NCBI RefSeq assembly: GCF_003614435.1
Contig: NZ_CP025547.1
Location: 62,001 to 126,000, forward strand
Reading direction: 5' to 3'
DNA length: 64,000 nt
DNA from: Mycobacterium paragordonae
GTDB lineage: Bacteria; Actinomycetota; Actinomycetes; Mycobacteriales; Mycobacteriaceae
The notes beneath the pieces were generated by a model. That model was given only the letters and a program-made list of their open reading frames with translations. It did not search any database and had not been told where the DNA came from. Positions 25,602 through 33,387 of this stretch are shown here, one piece after another (the stretch's first letter is position 1; every line of letters begins with the position of its first letter). A program made the position numbers and the translations under genes.

Positions 25602-26132
25602 ATGGCGAACACAGTGATCAGCAAGCAGGCCCGCCGCGCCGCGCGCGAGGCCGCCAGCGCCGCCCAGGACGACGTGGTGCGCCGCACCCGGGCCAACGTC
25701 GAGGATCTGGGACGGTATTTCTCGGCCCGCGAGCGCGTCGAGGCCGTCGACGGGTGGCTTGCGGCGCGTCAGCAGGTGTTGCGCGAGGACGCCGAGCGCC
25801 GCCGCGGCGCGCAGCGCGTGGTGTGCGGGCAGGCGCTGGCGGCGATGCGCGATCGGGGGGAGCCCCTGCGTGAGATCGCGCGGATGGCCAAGCTCTCCGA
25901 AAAGCAAGCCCGCGAACTGATTCGGGAAGCCGAGGCTGCCGCGCAGAATGCCACGCCGCCGGCCGCGGACGAGTCGGCAACGGCGGCGCAGCCGCCGGCC
26001 GCTGACGACGCGGCGGCACAACCAGCCGCTGACCCTGCCGGCGGTGCCGTCGAGGCGAACGGGGCGGCGGCAGACGCGATCCGAAGCGGGGCCGCTGTGA
26101 AGGCGCTGGCGCCGTCATCGGCGACGGCCTGA
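25602..26132 (+). CDS. Putative DNA-binding accessory protein next to relaxase
   Basis: A 176-aa protein from the ATG at 25602. The N-terminus is very basic and helical (SKQARRAAREAASAAQDDVV). A helix-turn-helix-like element (GEPLREIARMAKLSEKQARE) lies at about residues 86-105, and the last 65 residues are Ala/Pro low complexity. Its divergent position over the candidate oriT suggests a relaxosome accessory or regulator (inference); no named family recognised. Confidence 0.58.
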   Translation: MANTVISKQARRAAREAASAAQDDVVRRTRANVEDLGRYFSARERVEAVDGWLAARQQVLREDAERRRGAQRVVCGQALAAMRDRGEPLREIARMAKLSEKQARELIREAEAAAQNATPPAADESATAAQPPAADDAAAQPAADPAGGAVEANGAAADAIRSGAAVKALAPSSATA

Positions 26133-26217
26133 GAAGGTCCGATGTCGGTGTACGCGGCGAGGATGGGTGCGGGTGCGGCAACCGGGCCGCTCGCAGGCAT
26201 CGAAACGCAGTGGGGTC

Positions 26218-26742
26218 ATGGGACGTTCGCAACCGCTACAACTGGTCGTTGATCCGGTCGCGCATGCCGAGGAGTTGGCGCGCTTTGCCGCCCACGTGGT
26301 GCGCGGCCCCGGAGCGGAGGATTGCGCGATCTGGACCGGCGCGGTGGGAACCGACGGCTACGGCAGGTTCTGGGTCGGGCGCGGGTCGGACCGGATCATG
26401 GTGCGCCCGAACCGGTATGCGCTGGCGGCCGCATTGGAAGGCGAACCGTTGGCACCGTGGGTGCGCGCTCTGCACGGCTGCGACAACCCGGCGTGTGTGC
26501 GGGTAAGCCTGCCCGGCGAGGTTGGGTTGCTGCACATCGTGGGCGGCAGCCAGCGCGACAACATGGTGATGATGGCGCGGGCGGGCCGGGGCGGCGGGCG
26601 CGTGCCGATCCGGCAGGGCGACAACGGTCTTCGGGCGCGCCGCGAGCGGGCGGTGGCGTTACGCGAAGCGGTGCGCCACGGGTGGGACGGCGAGGCGGTG
26701 GCTGCGGCGTTGCTGGGGTCAGGAGATCCCACGTTGTGGTGA
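26218..26742 (+). CDS. HNH endonuclease-like protein
   Basis: A 174-aa protein from the ATG at 26218 (MGRSQPLQLVVDPVAHAEEL). Residues ~80-125 read LHGCDNPACVRVS, then HIVGGSQRDNMVMMARAGRG. This is the H.CDN..CV....H...G...DN..MM.R.GR pattern of HNH_3-type nucleases, with Cys pair and His as metal ligands. Stand-alone enzymes of this type occur in phages and plasmids as homing-like or host-takeover nucleases. Activity is not proven. It ends just before a strong hairpin. Confidence 0.7.
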   Translation: MGRSQPLQLVVDPVAHAEELARFAAHVVRGPGAEDCAIWTGAVGTDGYGRFWVGRGSDRIMVRPNRYALAAALEGEPLAPWVRALHGCDNPACVRVSLPGEVGLLHIVGGSQRDNMVMMARAGRGGGRVPIRQGDNGLRARRERAVALREAVRHGWDGEAVAAALLGSGDPTLW

Positions 26743-26766
26743 ACCAGCGCTGGACGGTGCATCAAG

Positions 26767-26817
26767 GGGGGTGCCCGACCACAATCCCGTCGGGTGGGTC
26801 CGTGGTCGGGCACCCCC
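26767..26817. terminator. Bidirectional terminator-like hairpin
   Basis: A perfect 16-bp inverted repeat (GGGGGTGCCCGACCAC at 26767-26782 pairs with 26802-26817) sits between the convergent genes ending at 26742 and 26830. There is no T-tract on either side, as is usual for mycobacterial terminators. Confidence 0.7.
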
Positions 26818-26829
26818 GGGGACCGCACG

Positions 26830-27366
26830 TTACCAGTGCAGGTTCCACCCGGGTCCGGGGTGGCTGAGGCGGTAGTGGAGGCGGTCGCGCGCCCAGGCCC
26901 CGAAGTTCTGCGAATTGGGTGTGGTGCGTTCGGATTCCACGGTCAGCGAAGGCAGCGGTGTGCGCCGCCACCCGGTGTGGTCGGCGACCAGATCGGTGTG
27001 GGCGAGGTATTCGCGCTTGTCGAGGTTGCACAGATAGCCTCTGCCGGTCGACACGGTTGCCTCGCCGAGTGGTCTGTTCGGTGCTACGCCGTCGGCCACG
27101 AGTCTGTCGAACCGCACGAAATGGCGGTCCTCGACGAGGAAGTACAGCGCGGCCTGGTGCCCGGGATCGGGGTGGGCGTAGTCACCGGCCCAGACCAGGC
27201 GCAGGCCGCCGTCGAGAGCCAGCAGCGTGAGCACCGCAGACATCAGCGGGGCGTCGGCGCGGGTGTGCCCGGCCAGTTTGAGGCCCGAACCGTAGTCGGC
27301 GGGGTCCAGCGCGCAGACGATGTGTCCGGCGGTGTTGAGAAAGGTCGGGGTGAAGTACTCGCCCAT
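26830..27366 (-). CDS. Hypothetical plasmid protein
   Basis: A 178-aa protein from the ATG at 27366 with AAAGGAG upstream. Mixed alpha/beta composition; recognisable blocks are AGDYAHPDPGHQAALYFLVE and NFGAWARDRLHYRLSHPGP. No catalytic motif seen and no family recognised. First of a series of minus-strand plasmid genes that share the AAAGGA-type ribosome site. Confidence 0.65.
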   Translation of the reverse strand: MGEYFTPTFLNTAGHIVCALDPADYGSGLKLAGHTRADAPLMSAVLTLLALDGGLRLVWAGDYAHPDPGHQAALYFLVEDRHFVRFDRLVADGVAPNRPLGEATVSTGRGYLCNLDKREYLAHTDLVADHTGWRRTPLPSLTVESERTTPNSQNFGAWARDRLHYRLSHPGPGWNLHW

Positions 27367-27394
27367 GAGTTCGGCTCCTTTCGGTGTCGGGGGT

Positions 27395-27736
27395 TCAGCG
27401 GACGATGCCGGCGGACAGGGTGGTGGCGGAGATCGGCTTCCATCCGATTGGGGCGACTACCCAAGCGGTTTCGCCGGTAACGACGACGTCGCCCACGGAC
27501 AGGCTGCGGTTCCCGGCCAGGCGGTAGCGCAGCGCCCAGATGTGTTCGGGGTCGTCAATGTTGAGCTGTTCGAAGACCACGTTAAGGGCGGCGTCGACGA
27601 CGGCGGATCCGGTGAGGTGCTCGGGGAGCTCGAGGTCGAAGCTTTCGGCCATGCGCAGTCGGGCGGTGGTCTCGTTGAATCCGAAGAAGCGGGCGTGGGC
27701 GTGGTTGAGGTAGACGGTGGTCCGCAGAGTGGTCAA
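27395..27736 (-). CDS. Hypothetical plasmid protein
   Basis: A 113-aa protein. The best start is the TTG at 27736 (TTLRTTVYLNHAHARFFGFN), because AAAGGA lies 8 nt upstream and the frame above it is intergenic repeat. Acidic and mixed alpha/beta, ending KPISATTLSAGIVR. No family recognised. It is 28 bp upstream of the 27366 start, so the two are probably co-transcribed from the repeat unit at 27780-28100. Confidence 0.58.
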   Translation of the reverse strand: MTTLRTTVYLNHAHARFFGFNETTARLRMAESFDLELPEHLTGSAVVDAALNVVFEQLNIDDPEHIWALRYRLAGNRSLSVGDVVVTGETAWVVAPIGWKPISATTLSAGIVR

Positions 27737-27779
27737 GGGAAGAGTCCTTTCGTGGAAGGTTGTGTGCCGGCCGGCACGG

Positions 27780-28100
27780 GGTGTGGGCAAGCGGGTGAGG
27801 GTGAGCTGTCAACCCCGAAGAGTCCGGTGGTGGAGCCGGCGGATTTGTCGCCCGCGAGCGCAGCGAGTTGGTAGGGCGGCAAATGTCCTCCGCCGCCGGC
27901 GCCACCGGCGGGCGTGGGTGGACAGCTCGGGCCCCCGCCCGGTTAGCGTGTGCGCCCCGTCGAGCGGCAAATCAAGGTGAGTGGCTACGCAGGTGGCCGC
28001 CGCTGAGGCGGCCCGCCCGCGCGCCGTCAGGCGCGGCGGTGAGGCCGGAAGAAAAGGGGGGCCCGGCCAACCCCGGTGTGTGGGGAGCTGGCCGGGCCCG
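27780..28100. repeat. Intergenic repeat unit 1 (terminator plus promoter-like boxes)
   Basis: One of five related intergenic units. On the plus strand it has TGGACA (27919-27924), a 19-bp gap and TAGCGT (27944-27949), then the GGCAA box (27966-27970). It ends in a hairpin GGGCCCGGCCA/TGGCCGGGCCC (28059-28069 with 28089-28099), followed on the minus strand by CCCTTTTCTT, which terminates the DUF932 gene. It carries a minus-strand CGGGGTTGACAG box near 27807. Confidence 0.65.
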
Positions 28101-28111
28101 GGCGGGTCGGG

Positions 28112-29155
28112 TTAGAGCGTCTGCAGCATCCGGAAGCCTTGGGCTTTGAGCGAACTGGTGCTGGCGGCGCTGGCGATGTTGCGCAGCGCGCGGGCGGTGG
28201 CCGCGTCACTGCTGGTGCGGGCACCTCGGACCGGGACGTGATGATCGAGGTATTCGGTGACGGCGTTGTAGGCCGCCCACCGGGTTCCGGCGATCGGGGT
28301 GAGGGTCGGCGAGAACGTCCACAGCTTCACGATGCCGCCCGCCCGTTCGCGGCGGTGCCGGCGGGTCGCGGTGCTGCTGGCGGCGTCGACCTCGAACAAC
28401 TGGTGAGCGAAGTCGCGGACCTGATCGGTGTCCATCTCGCGGGCATACAGCGCTGCCGCTTCAGCCTCGAACGCCTGGGCGTAGCGCCAGGTCAGTTTCA
28501 GCGCCTTACGGGCCTCCAAGATGGCCGCCCGGGCCCCTCCGGTGTGCCGGATTCCCCAGCTGGCCTTGGCATCCCGCAACGCCGCCGATTGGGTGTTGGC
28601 GCACACGATCCGGATCGGGGTGATGAGGAAGGTGAACTTCGAGGACCCGTCGTGGGAATTCAACGCCGCCAGATAGAGCTCGGTGCGGTCTTGGGTGCCG
28701 TCGCGGCCGTCGAACACGATCGCCTCGGGCAGCTTCATGGTGACGAAGGTTTCCCGCCCGCCGCGCAACGCTCCGGCGGTCTCGAAGTGCGCCCCGCTTT
28801 CGTCGACGAGGGCGTCGAGCAAATCACACGACGCCTCGTTTTGGACGGGCTCGTACTTGCTGCCCACCACGCCGAGGACATCCAGGCGCCCGTTGATGGG
28901 GTTGGTGCGCACGGTGGCGTAGAAATCGGGCACCGCCAGGGGTTCGGGTGCGGTGACGCCGCTTTCGTCGATGACGGGCTCCTGGGGCACCTGCAAGGCC
29001 ATCTTGCGGACGTTCCAGCCGGCCAGGTGGGCGGCGTCGAGGGCTTCGCGTGCGGTCATAGTGTGGCCGACGGTTTGGCCCAGCCGGTGCCAGTGGTCGC
29101 TGCGTGAGTTGGCGAAGGATGCGATGCCGCCGGTGATGTCGAGTTCGTGTGCCAT
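28112..29155 (-). CDS. DUF932 family protein (phage/plasmid-like)
   Basis: A 347-aa protein from the ATG at 29155 (MAHELDITGGIASFANSRSD) with AAAGGAA upstream; the longer frame to 29530 runs into the intergenic repeat. It shows the family's order: GHTMTAREALDAAHLAGWNV near the N-terminus, then GVVGSKYEPVQNEASCDLLD, ETFVTMKLPEAIVF and RIVCANTQSAAL. DUF932 (TIGR03299-type) proteins are common on mycobacterial plasmids and phages; the molecular function is unknown. It is monocistronic by layout: its own upstream repeat unit and its own terminator. Confidence 0.82.
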   Translation of the reverse strand: MAHELDITGGIASFANSRSDHWHRLGQTVGHTMTAREALDAAHLAGWNVRKMALQVPQEPVIDESGVTAPEPLAVPDFYATVRTNPINGRLDVLGVVGSKYEPVQNEASCDLLDALVDESGAHFETAGALRGGRETFVTMKLPEAIVFDGRDGTQDRTELYLAALNSHDGSSKFTFLITPIRIVCANTQSAALRDAKASWGIRHTGGARAAILEARKALKLTWRYAQAFEAEAAALYAREMDTDQVRDFAHQLFEVDAASSTATRRHRRERAGGIVKLWTFSPTLTPIAGTRWAAYNAVTEYLDHHVPVRGARTSSDAATARALRNIASAASTSSLKAQGFRMLQTL

Positions 29156-29204
29156 GAGGGTGTTCCTTTCGGGAAACGGTGTCGTGGTGCGCCGGTCGGC
29201 GCAG

Positions 29205-29562
29205 GGGTGCTTGCAAGCGGGTGGGGGTGGACGGTCAACCCCGAAGAGTCCACGGCGGGTGCTCGCCGGGTTTTCGGCCCGCGCCCGCCCGGCGCGCAGC
29301 GCCACCGGGCGGGCTGGCATAGGGCCGAAAACGGTCACTCGGGACGGCGATGCCCGACCGTGGGCGTGGGTTGAGCGGACGGGCCCCCACCCGGTTACCA
29401 TTCGCGCCCTGCTGACAGGCAAAAAAGTTGAGGGACTACGGATTCCGCGACGCCACGGGCGGCAGCGACAGGGACTTCCTACGGCGGCTGGCCGGGGGTG
29501 GGGCCGGAAGAAAAAGGGGGGCCCGGCCAACCCCCGAGTGTGAAGGGTGCTGGCCGGGCCGC
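29205..29562. repeat. Intergenic repeat unit 2
   Basis: Same architecture as unit 1: minus-strand CGGGGTTGACCG near 29245; plus-strand TTGAGC (29371-29376), 19-bp gap, TACCAT (29396-29401); box GGCAAAAAA (29418-29426) followed by GTTGAGGGACTACGGATT. The hairpin GGCCCGGCCA/TGGCCGGGCC (29520-29529 with 29551-29560) has a minus-strand T-rich tail and terminates the gene ending at 29576. Confidence 0.65.
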
Positions 29563-29575
29563 GGGTAGATCGGGT

Positions 29576-29893
29576 TCAGGTCAGGCCTGCGGCGACCAGG
29601 GCACGCCGGATGGCGGCCAGGTCGGCGATGGTGTCGTTGAGCATGGCCCAGGTCTGCCAACCGCGCAGGGCGGCGTCGACGTCGGTGTGTGCGACGCGGG
29701 GGCGGGTGAGCGCTTGGGTGCGGCCGTGGTCGGGGCGGCGGGTGTCGTCGATGACGGCAACGAGTTGGCCGGTTCCGTCGAACAGGCGCGGGTCACCGGG
29801 GGATGCCCAGTTGAGTTGGAACCGCAGCTGGCGGGTGATGTTGTCGGCCGGGTCGACGAAGTCGAGGGCCAGTCCGTAGTCGATGTCGGGCAT
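29576..29893 (-). CDS. Hypothetical plasmid protein (105 aa)
   Basis: Starts at the ATG at 29893 (MPDIDYGLALDFVDPADNIT) with AAGGAGA upstream. Soluble, with a beta-rich N-terminal half (QLRFQLNWASPGDPRLFDGT) and helical C-terminal half (GWQTWAMLNDTIADLAAIRR). No family recognised. It follows the 29983-30468 gene by 89 bp and ends just before the unit 2 hairpin. Confidence 0.62.
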   Translation of the reverse strand: MPDIDYGLALDFVDPADNITRQLRFQLNWASPGDPRLFDGTGQLVAVIDDTRRPDHGRTQALTRPRVAHTDVDAALRGWQTWAMLNDTIADLAAIRRALVAAGLT

Positions 29894-29982
29894 GAGAGAT
29901 CTCCTTGAAGCGGTTGGGGTATGGGAAACCCGGCCCGCCGAGGGGCTGGCGGGCCGGGCTGTGGGGTCGTCGGTGGGTGCTC

Positions 29983-30468
29983 TTAGGCGGCGCGGCGGCG
30001 GTGGTGGTCGACCAGGTGCTCGATCGCGTCGTCGAGGGCGTCGTAGTCGGTCGGGCGGTGGTCGTCGATGGTGGTGGTCCACAGCGGGTCGTCGGCGTCG
30101 TCGAGTTCGTCGCCGGTAGCGGCGGCCAGGCGGTAGGTGTGGCCAGCGGCGGCCGCCGACCAGGCCCACTTGTTCTTGGGCAGGGCGTGGAAGGTGAGGT
30201 CGCCGGCGCGGACTTTGAGGATCCGGGTCACCGGGCGGGTGTGCAGGTCCGGTGTGGTGGCTTCGACGGCGGCGAGCTGGCCGTGGGCGTCGGTGGCCAG
30301 CAGGATCAGGCGGTGCCCACCGGTCGCGGTGCGTTCGTGCACGGTAGTCAGTGCGATGTCACCGTGGTTGTGCGCGGCGATGCGGGTGATTCCGTAGGCC
30401 TGCTCGGCGATGCGGCCCGCGGCCTCGTCGCACAGGTTGAAGGCGTGCTCGAATTCTGAGATCTCCAT
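29983..30468 (-). CDS. Hypothetical plasmid protein (161 aa)
   Basis: Starts at the ATG at 30468 (MEISEFEHAFNLCDEAAGRI) with GGAGAA upstream. Composition suggests an alpha/beta domain (GHRLILLATDAHGQLAAVEA) and an acidic-then-basic tail ending HHRRRAA. No motif recognised. Its leader from the ATG to about 30510 is nearly the same as that of the 30861-31829 gene (GAACGGAGAACAC...), so the two genes share duplicated upstream DNA. Confidence 0.6.
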   Translation of the reverse strand: MEISEFEHAFNLCDEAAGRIAEQAYGITRIAAHNHGDIALTTVHERTATGGHRLILLATDAHGQLAAVEATTPDLHTRPVTRILKVRAGDLTFHALPKNKWAWSAAAAGHTYRLAAATGDELDDADDPLWTTTIDDHRPTDYDALDDAIEHLVDHHRRRAA

Positions 30469-30509
30469 GGTCGTGTTCTCCGTTCGCTCAACGTGATTGG
30501 CTGCGCCGG

Positions 30510-30848
30510 TCAGCGCTAGGGGTGCGGTCAATCGGTCGAGGGTGGGCTGTCAACCCCGAAGAGTCCGGTGGTGGTGCCGGCGGATTTTCGGCCCGCGAGC
30601 GGCAGCGAGCTGGTAGGGCCGGAAATGTCCTCCGCCGCCGGCGCCACCACCGGGCGTGGGTTGACAGGTCGGGCCCCCGGCCGATTAGGCTGCGCCCCCT
30701 TGCTGACGGCAAAAAGGTGAGGGGCTGCGGATTACGCGACGCCACGGGCGGCAGCGGCAGGGGTTTCCTCCGGCGGCTGGCCGGGGGTGGGGCCGGAAGA
30801 AAACAGGGGACCGGCCAACCCCCGTGCGGTGGGAGTTGGCCGGTCCAG
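30510..30848. repeat. Intergenic repeat unit 3
   Basis: Unit with perfect plus-strand TTGACA (30661-30666), 19-bp gap and TAGGCT (30686-30691), then GGCAAAAA and GTGAGGGGCTGCGGATTACG. Its hairpin is GGACCGGCCAAC/GTTGGCCGGTCC (30808-30819 with 30835-30846). Compared with units 1, 2 and 4 the stem has GGACC/GGTCC instead of GGGCC/GGCCC, a paired (compensatory) change. Confidence 0.68.
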
Positions 30849-30860
30849 GCTTGGTGGTGA

Positions 30861-31829
30861 TCAGTCGGTGTCGGGGGTGCGGGGTTCGGTGGCGGCGATG
30901 AGCGCTTGGCTGATCTTTTCCGGTGAGAGCCCGGCACGCAGTGCGGCCGAGAGCAGACCGGCCAGGTGCGGCTCGGGTGTGTGGCTGGTGTGGGCTTCGT
31001 CCAACGCGGCGTCGAGGGCGATGCCGGCGCGCACGGTGTCCCCGTTCAGGCACAGGCAGGCTGCTGCCACGGTGAGGGCTTCGGCGCGGGGTGCTCCGCG
31101 CAGTCGGCGGGCGATGTGGGTCCACAGGTCCGCGGCGTATTCGGGGGTGTCGACGGCCAGCCCGATCATCGCGTCGCGCAGGGCGGGGTGTGCGGTGATC
31201 AGGATGCCCGCGCGGGTAGCCAAGGTTGGATTCGTGATGGGCCCACCGGCCAGGGCGGCGGTGATCTCCTCGACGGTCGCTGCGACGAGGCGGGCGTGGT
31301 CGCCGACTGTGGCGGGCGGCGCGGGGGGCAGTGGACTGAATTCGTCCTCGATGTCGCTGCGGTTGGCGCGGATGGTGTGGCCGCGGTGGACGAGCTGGGC
31401 GGTGAGCACGGCGTCGGTGTAGGGGTAGGTGGGTCCGTACTGGCCGGTGTCGATGTCGAGCCACTGGCCAGCCTCGGTGACGTCGCGGGTGTACAGGCAG
31501 CGCAACACCTCGATGTTGATGGCGCGCAGCGCGTCTCGGGTGGCTTCCAGTAGGTGGTGGGCGTGGGTGTCGTGGGGTTGGTCGCAGACCGCGAGGATGA
31601 TCGCGGCGGCGAAGTTCCCGGCACGCAGGTTGCAGGTGGCGGGTAAGTTGGTGGCTTGCTCGGTGCTGTTGGTGATGTCGAAGCGGGCCGCGCAGCGCAC
31701 CCCAAGACCGGTGGCGGGATGCTGGTGCAGCAGGTAGACCACGATGCTGTTGGTGGGAACGAATCCGAGCAGGCCGGGTGCGGCGGCGACGATGTCGGCG
31801 GTGGTGCGCAGTGCGTTGAAGTTCTCCAT
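30861..31829 (-). CDS. DUF4192 family protein
   Basis: A 322-aa protein from the ATG at 31829 (MENFNALRTTADIVAAAPGL) with GGAGAA upstream. The N-terminal block PGLLGFVPTNSIVVYLLHQH is the hallmark of DUF4192 ('lLGFvP..SlVvl'), followed by the expected ATCNLRAGNFAAAIILAVCD and a C-terminal helical region. DUF4192 proteins occur across actinobacteria; function unknown. Terminated by the unit 3 hairpin and led by unit 4. Confidence 0.8.
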   Translation of the reverse strand: MENFNALRTTADIVAAAPGLLGFVPTNSIVVYLLHQHPATGLGVRCAARFDITNSTEQATNLPATCNLRAGNFAAAIILAVCDQPHDTHAHHLLEATRDALRAINIEVLRCLYTRDVTEAGQWLDIDTGQYGPTYPYTDAVLTAQLVHRGHTIRANRSDIEDEFSPLPPAPPATVGDHARLVAATVEEITAALAGGPITNPTLATRAGILITAHPALRDAMIGLAVDTPEYAADLWTHIARRLRGAPRAEALTVAAACLCLNGDTVRAGIALDAALDEAHTSHTPEPHLAGLLSAALRAGLSPEKISQALIAATEPRTPDTD

Positions 31830-31869
31830 GGTGTTCTCCGTTCGGTGAAGGTGATTGGCTGCGCCGGTC

Positions 31870-32208
31870 AGCGCTAGGGGTCGGGTCAATCGGGTGAGGG
31901 TGGGCGGTCAACCCCGAAGAGTCCGGTGGTGGGGCCGGCGGATTTTCGGCCCGCGAGCGCAGCGAGCAGGTGGGGCCGCAAAATGTCCTCCGCCGCCGGC
32001 GCCACCACCGGGCGTGGGTTGACAGGTCGGGCCCCCGGCCGATTAGGCTGCGCCCCAAGCTGACGGCAATAGAGTTGAGCGGCTACGGATTACGCAACGT
32101 CACGGGCGGGCGGCAGCGCAGCCCGGCGGCAGACCTGGCCGGGTTGTTGGCCGGAACAAAAAGGGGCCCGGACAACCCCCGGTGTGGTGGGGAGCTGGCC
32201 GGGCCCGG
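31870..32208. repeat. Intergenic repeat unit 4
   Basis: Nearly identical to unit 3 over its left 170 bp: TTGACA (32019-32024), 19-bp gap, TAGGCT (32044-32049), then CTGACGGCAATAGAGTTGAG and GGCTACGGATTACGC. The hairpin GGGCCCGGACA/TGGCCGGGCCC (32164-32174 with 32196-32206) has one mismatch and terminates the gene ending at 32211. Confidence 0.66.
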
Positions 32209-32210
32209 TG

Positions 32211-32555
32211 TTAGAACAGGCGCCCGGCGCGGTGTGGGTCGTTGTGGCAGGGGCAGCCGCAGCGCCAGCAGAAACCCGGCAGGGACAGCTTGAGCAGGAT
32301 GCCGCCTTCGTGCGGGCCGCCGAGGCGATGCGCGCACTGATCGTGGCGGCCCTGGTCGCACGTTTTTGTCGGTGCGTTCTCGGGCATTTCGACGATGACG
32401 GGGGCGCCGTTGATTTCGTCGGGGAAGGTGATCCAGCGGCGCCGGGTGACCAGGCCGAGGTGGCGTTCTTCGCGGAAGGCCACGGTGGCGCGGCGTTTGA
32501 GGCGCTGGATCGGCGCGGCGGTGGTCGCGGCCCATTGTTCCCAGAATTCGCTCAT
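32211..32555 (-). CDS. Small Cys/His-rich plasmid protein
   Basis: A 114-aa protein from the ATG at 32555 (MSEFWEQWAATTAAPIQRLK) with AAAGGACG upstream. The second half has a Cys/His array: C-x4-H-x2-C-x2-H (CDQGRHDQCAH), then FCWRCGCPCHND. These residues look like a zinc-binding module. Function unknown; similar short proteins are typical of actinobacterial plasmid accessory regions. It follows the 32584-32925 gene by 28 bp. Confidence 0.6.
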   Translation of the reverse strand: MSEFWEQWAATTAAPIQRLKRRATVAFREERHLGLVTRRRWITFPDEINGAPVIVEMPENAPTKTCDQGRHDQCAHRLGGPHEGGILLKLSLPGFCWRCGCPCHNDPHRAGRLF

Positions 32556-32583
32556 TCTTCGTCCTTTCGAAGTGCGGCCGGGG

Positions 32584-32925
32584 TCAGGACCGGTCGGTGA
32601 TGTGTTGGGTCAGGGCGTAGGCGGCACGGCTGAGCCGGAGGCTTTCGGTGATGAAGGCGGCCACGTCTTCGCCGGTGGTGGCTTCGGTGAACTCGACGTC
32701 GTAGACCTGGTCGCTGAGCAGGGCGCTGACCGCTGTGTGGGCTCCGGTGAGTGCGCTCAGGGCGGTGTTGAGGCTGTTGACGAGTTGGGTGCGGTGGTGT
32801 TCGATTTCCAGATCCCAGTCGGCGTAGATGTTTTCGGCATCGGCGTCGCTGCCCACAGCTGGCGGCTGGTGCGGGTCGTGGTCGGTGCTGGTCCACGGGT
32901 CGATGGTGTGCTCGGTGGTGTTCAT
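32584..32925 (-). CDS. Hypothetical protein, paralogue of the 37312-37608 gene
   Basis: A 113-aa protein from the ATG at 32925 (MNTTEHTIDPWTSTDHDPHQ) with AAAGGAA upstream. The C-terminal 60 residues (VYDVEFTEATTGEDVAAFIT, then RLSRAAYALTQHI) share the pattern VYD..F....G.DVAAF..E..R..RA.YA with the protein at 37312-37608. Helical, acidic, small: an antirepressor- or adaptor-like protein is possible, but nothing is recognised. Confidence 0.6.
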   Translation of the reverse strand: MNTTEHTIDPWTSTDHDPHQPPAVGSDADAENIYADWDLEIEHHRTQLVNSLNTALSALTGAHTAVSALLSDQVYDVEFTEATTGEDVAAFITESLRLSRAAYALTQHITDRS

Positions 32926-32984
32926 GGTCAGAATTCCTTTGCGGTCGTGGTGATCTGCGCCTGGTGGCGCGGGCTTCGGGGGAC

Positions 32985-33215
32985 CGGTGGGGTGGCGGTG
33001 TCAACCCCGCAGAGGCCGGCGGATCAGCAGGAGGCGGCTATGCCGCCGGTGCCGCACGGGCGCAGCGGGAGCCCGCCCGTCAGGGCGGCGGGAGCGTAGA
33101 ACGGGCGAGCCCGCCGGGTGTGGGTTGACGCCGACGGGGCCCTCACCGGTCATACTTGGTGCCCGCTGACAGGCAAAAATGTTGAGCGGCTTCGGATTCC
33201 GACAGCAAACCTCTG
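32985..33215. repeat. Intergenic repeat unit 5, lacking the terminator half
   Basis: Carries the minus-strand GGGGTTGACACC box near 33001, plus-strand TTGACG (33125-33130) and CATACT (33151-33156, 20-bp gap), and the GGCAAAAATGTTGAGCGGCT box. It diverges from the other units after about 33200 and has no hairpin, reading instead into a plus-strand frame at 33247. Confidence 0.6.
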
Positions 33216-33246
33216 GCCGGCTCGCGCCGGCGGGTATTGTGGTCAC

Positions 33247-33387
33247 ATGGTCGAGAACGCGTTGCGACAATTGATGCTCGAGGAGCCGAATCAGGTTCCG
33301 GTGGCACTGGTGACTTGGGTGGTCACCGGCGAGTGGCCAGCGCACCAATCGCGTTGCGACATCGCAGTGTGCGAATTGCCGTATTAG
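33247..33387 (+). CDS. Short plus-strand frame (46 aa), possibly a truncated gene
   Basis: ATG at 33247 reads VENALRQLMLEEPNQVPVAL, then VTWVVTGEWPAHQSRCDIAV and stops at 33387. Composition is protein-like, and the frame lies downstream of the plus-strand promoter boxes of unit 5. The insertion sequence begins 126 bp further on. It may be a real small gene or the 5' stub of one cut by rearrangement. No family recognised. Confidence 0.35.
   Translation: MVENALRQLMLEEPNQVPVALVTWVVTGEWPAHQSRCDIAVCELPY

Noticed and set aside
29156..29530. N-terminal extension of the DUF932 protein and recurring PPPDSSGL peptides
   Set aside because: These peptides are translations of the intergenic repeat units, not conserved protein; the ATG at 29155 has the ribosome site.
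30685..32058. 457-codon minus-strand frame over the DUF4192 gene and its flanks
   Set aside because: It is out of frame with the DUF4192 protein and begins and ends in the intergenic repeats; Arg/Pro-rich.
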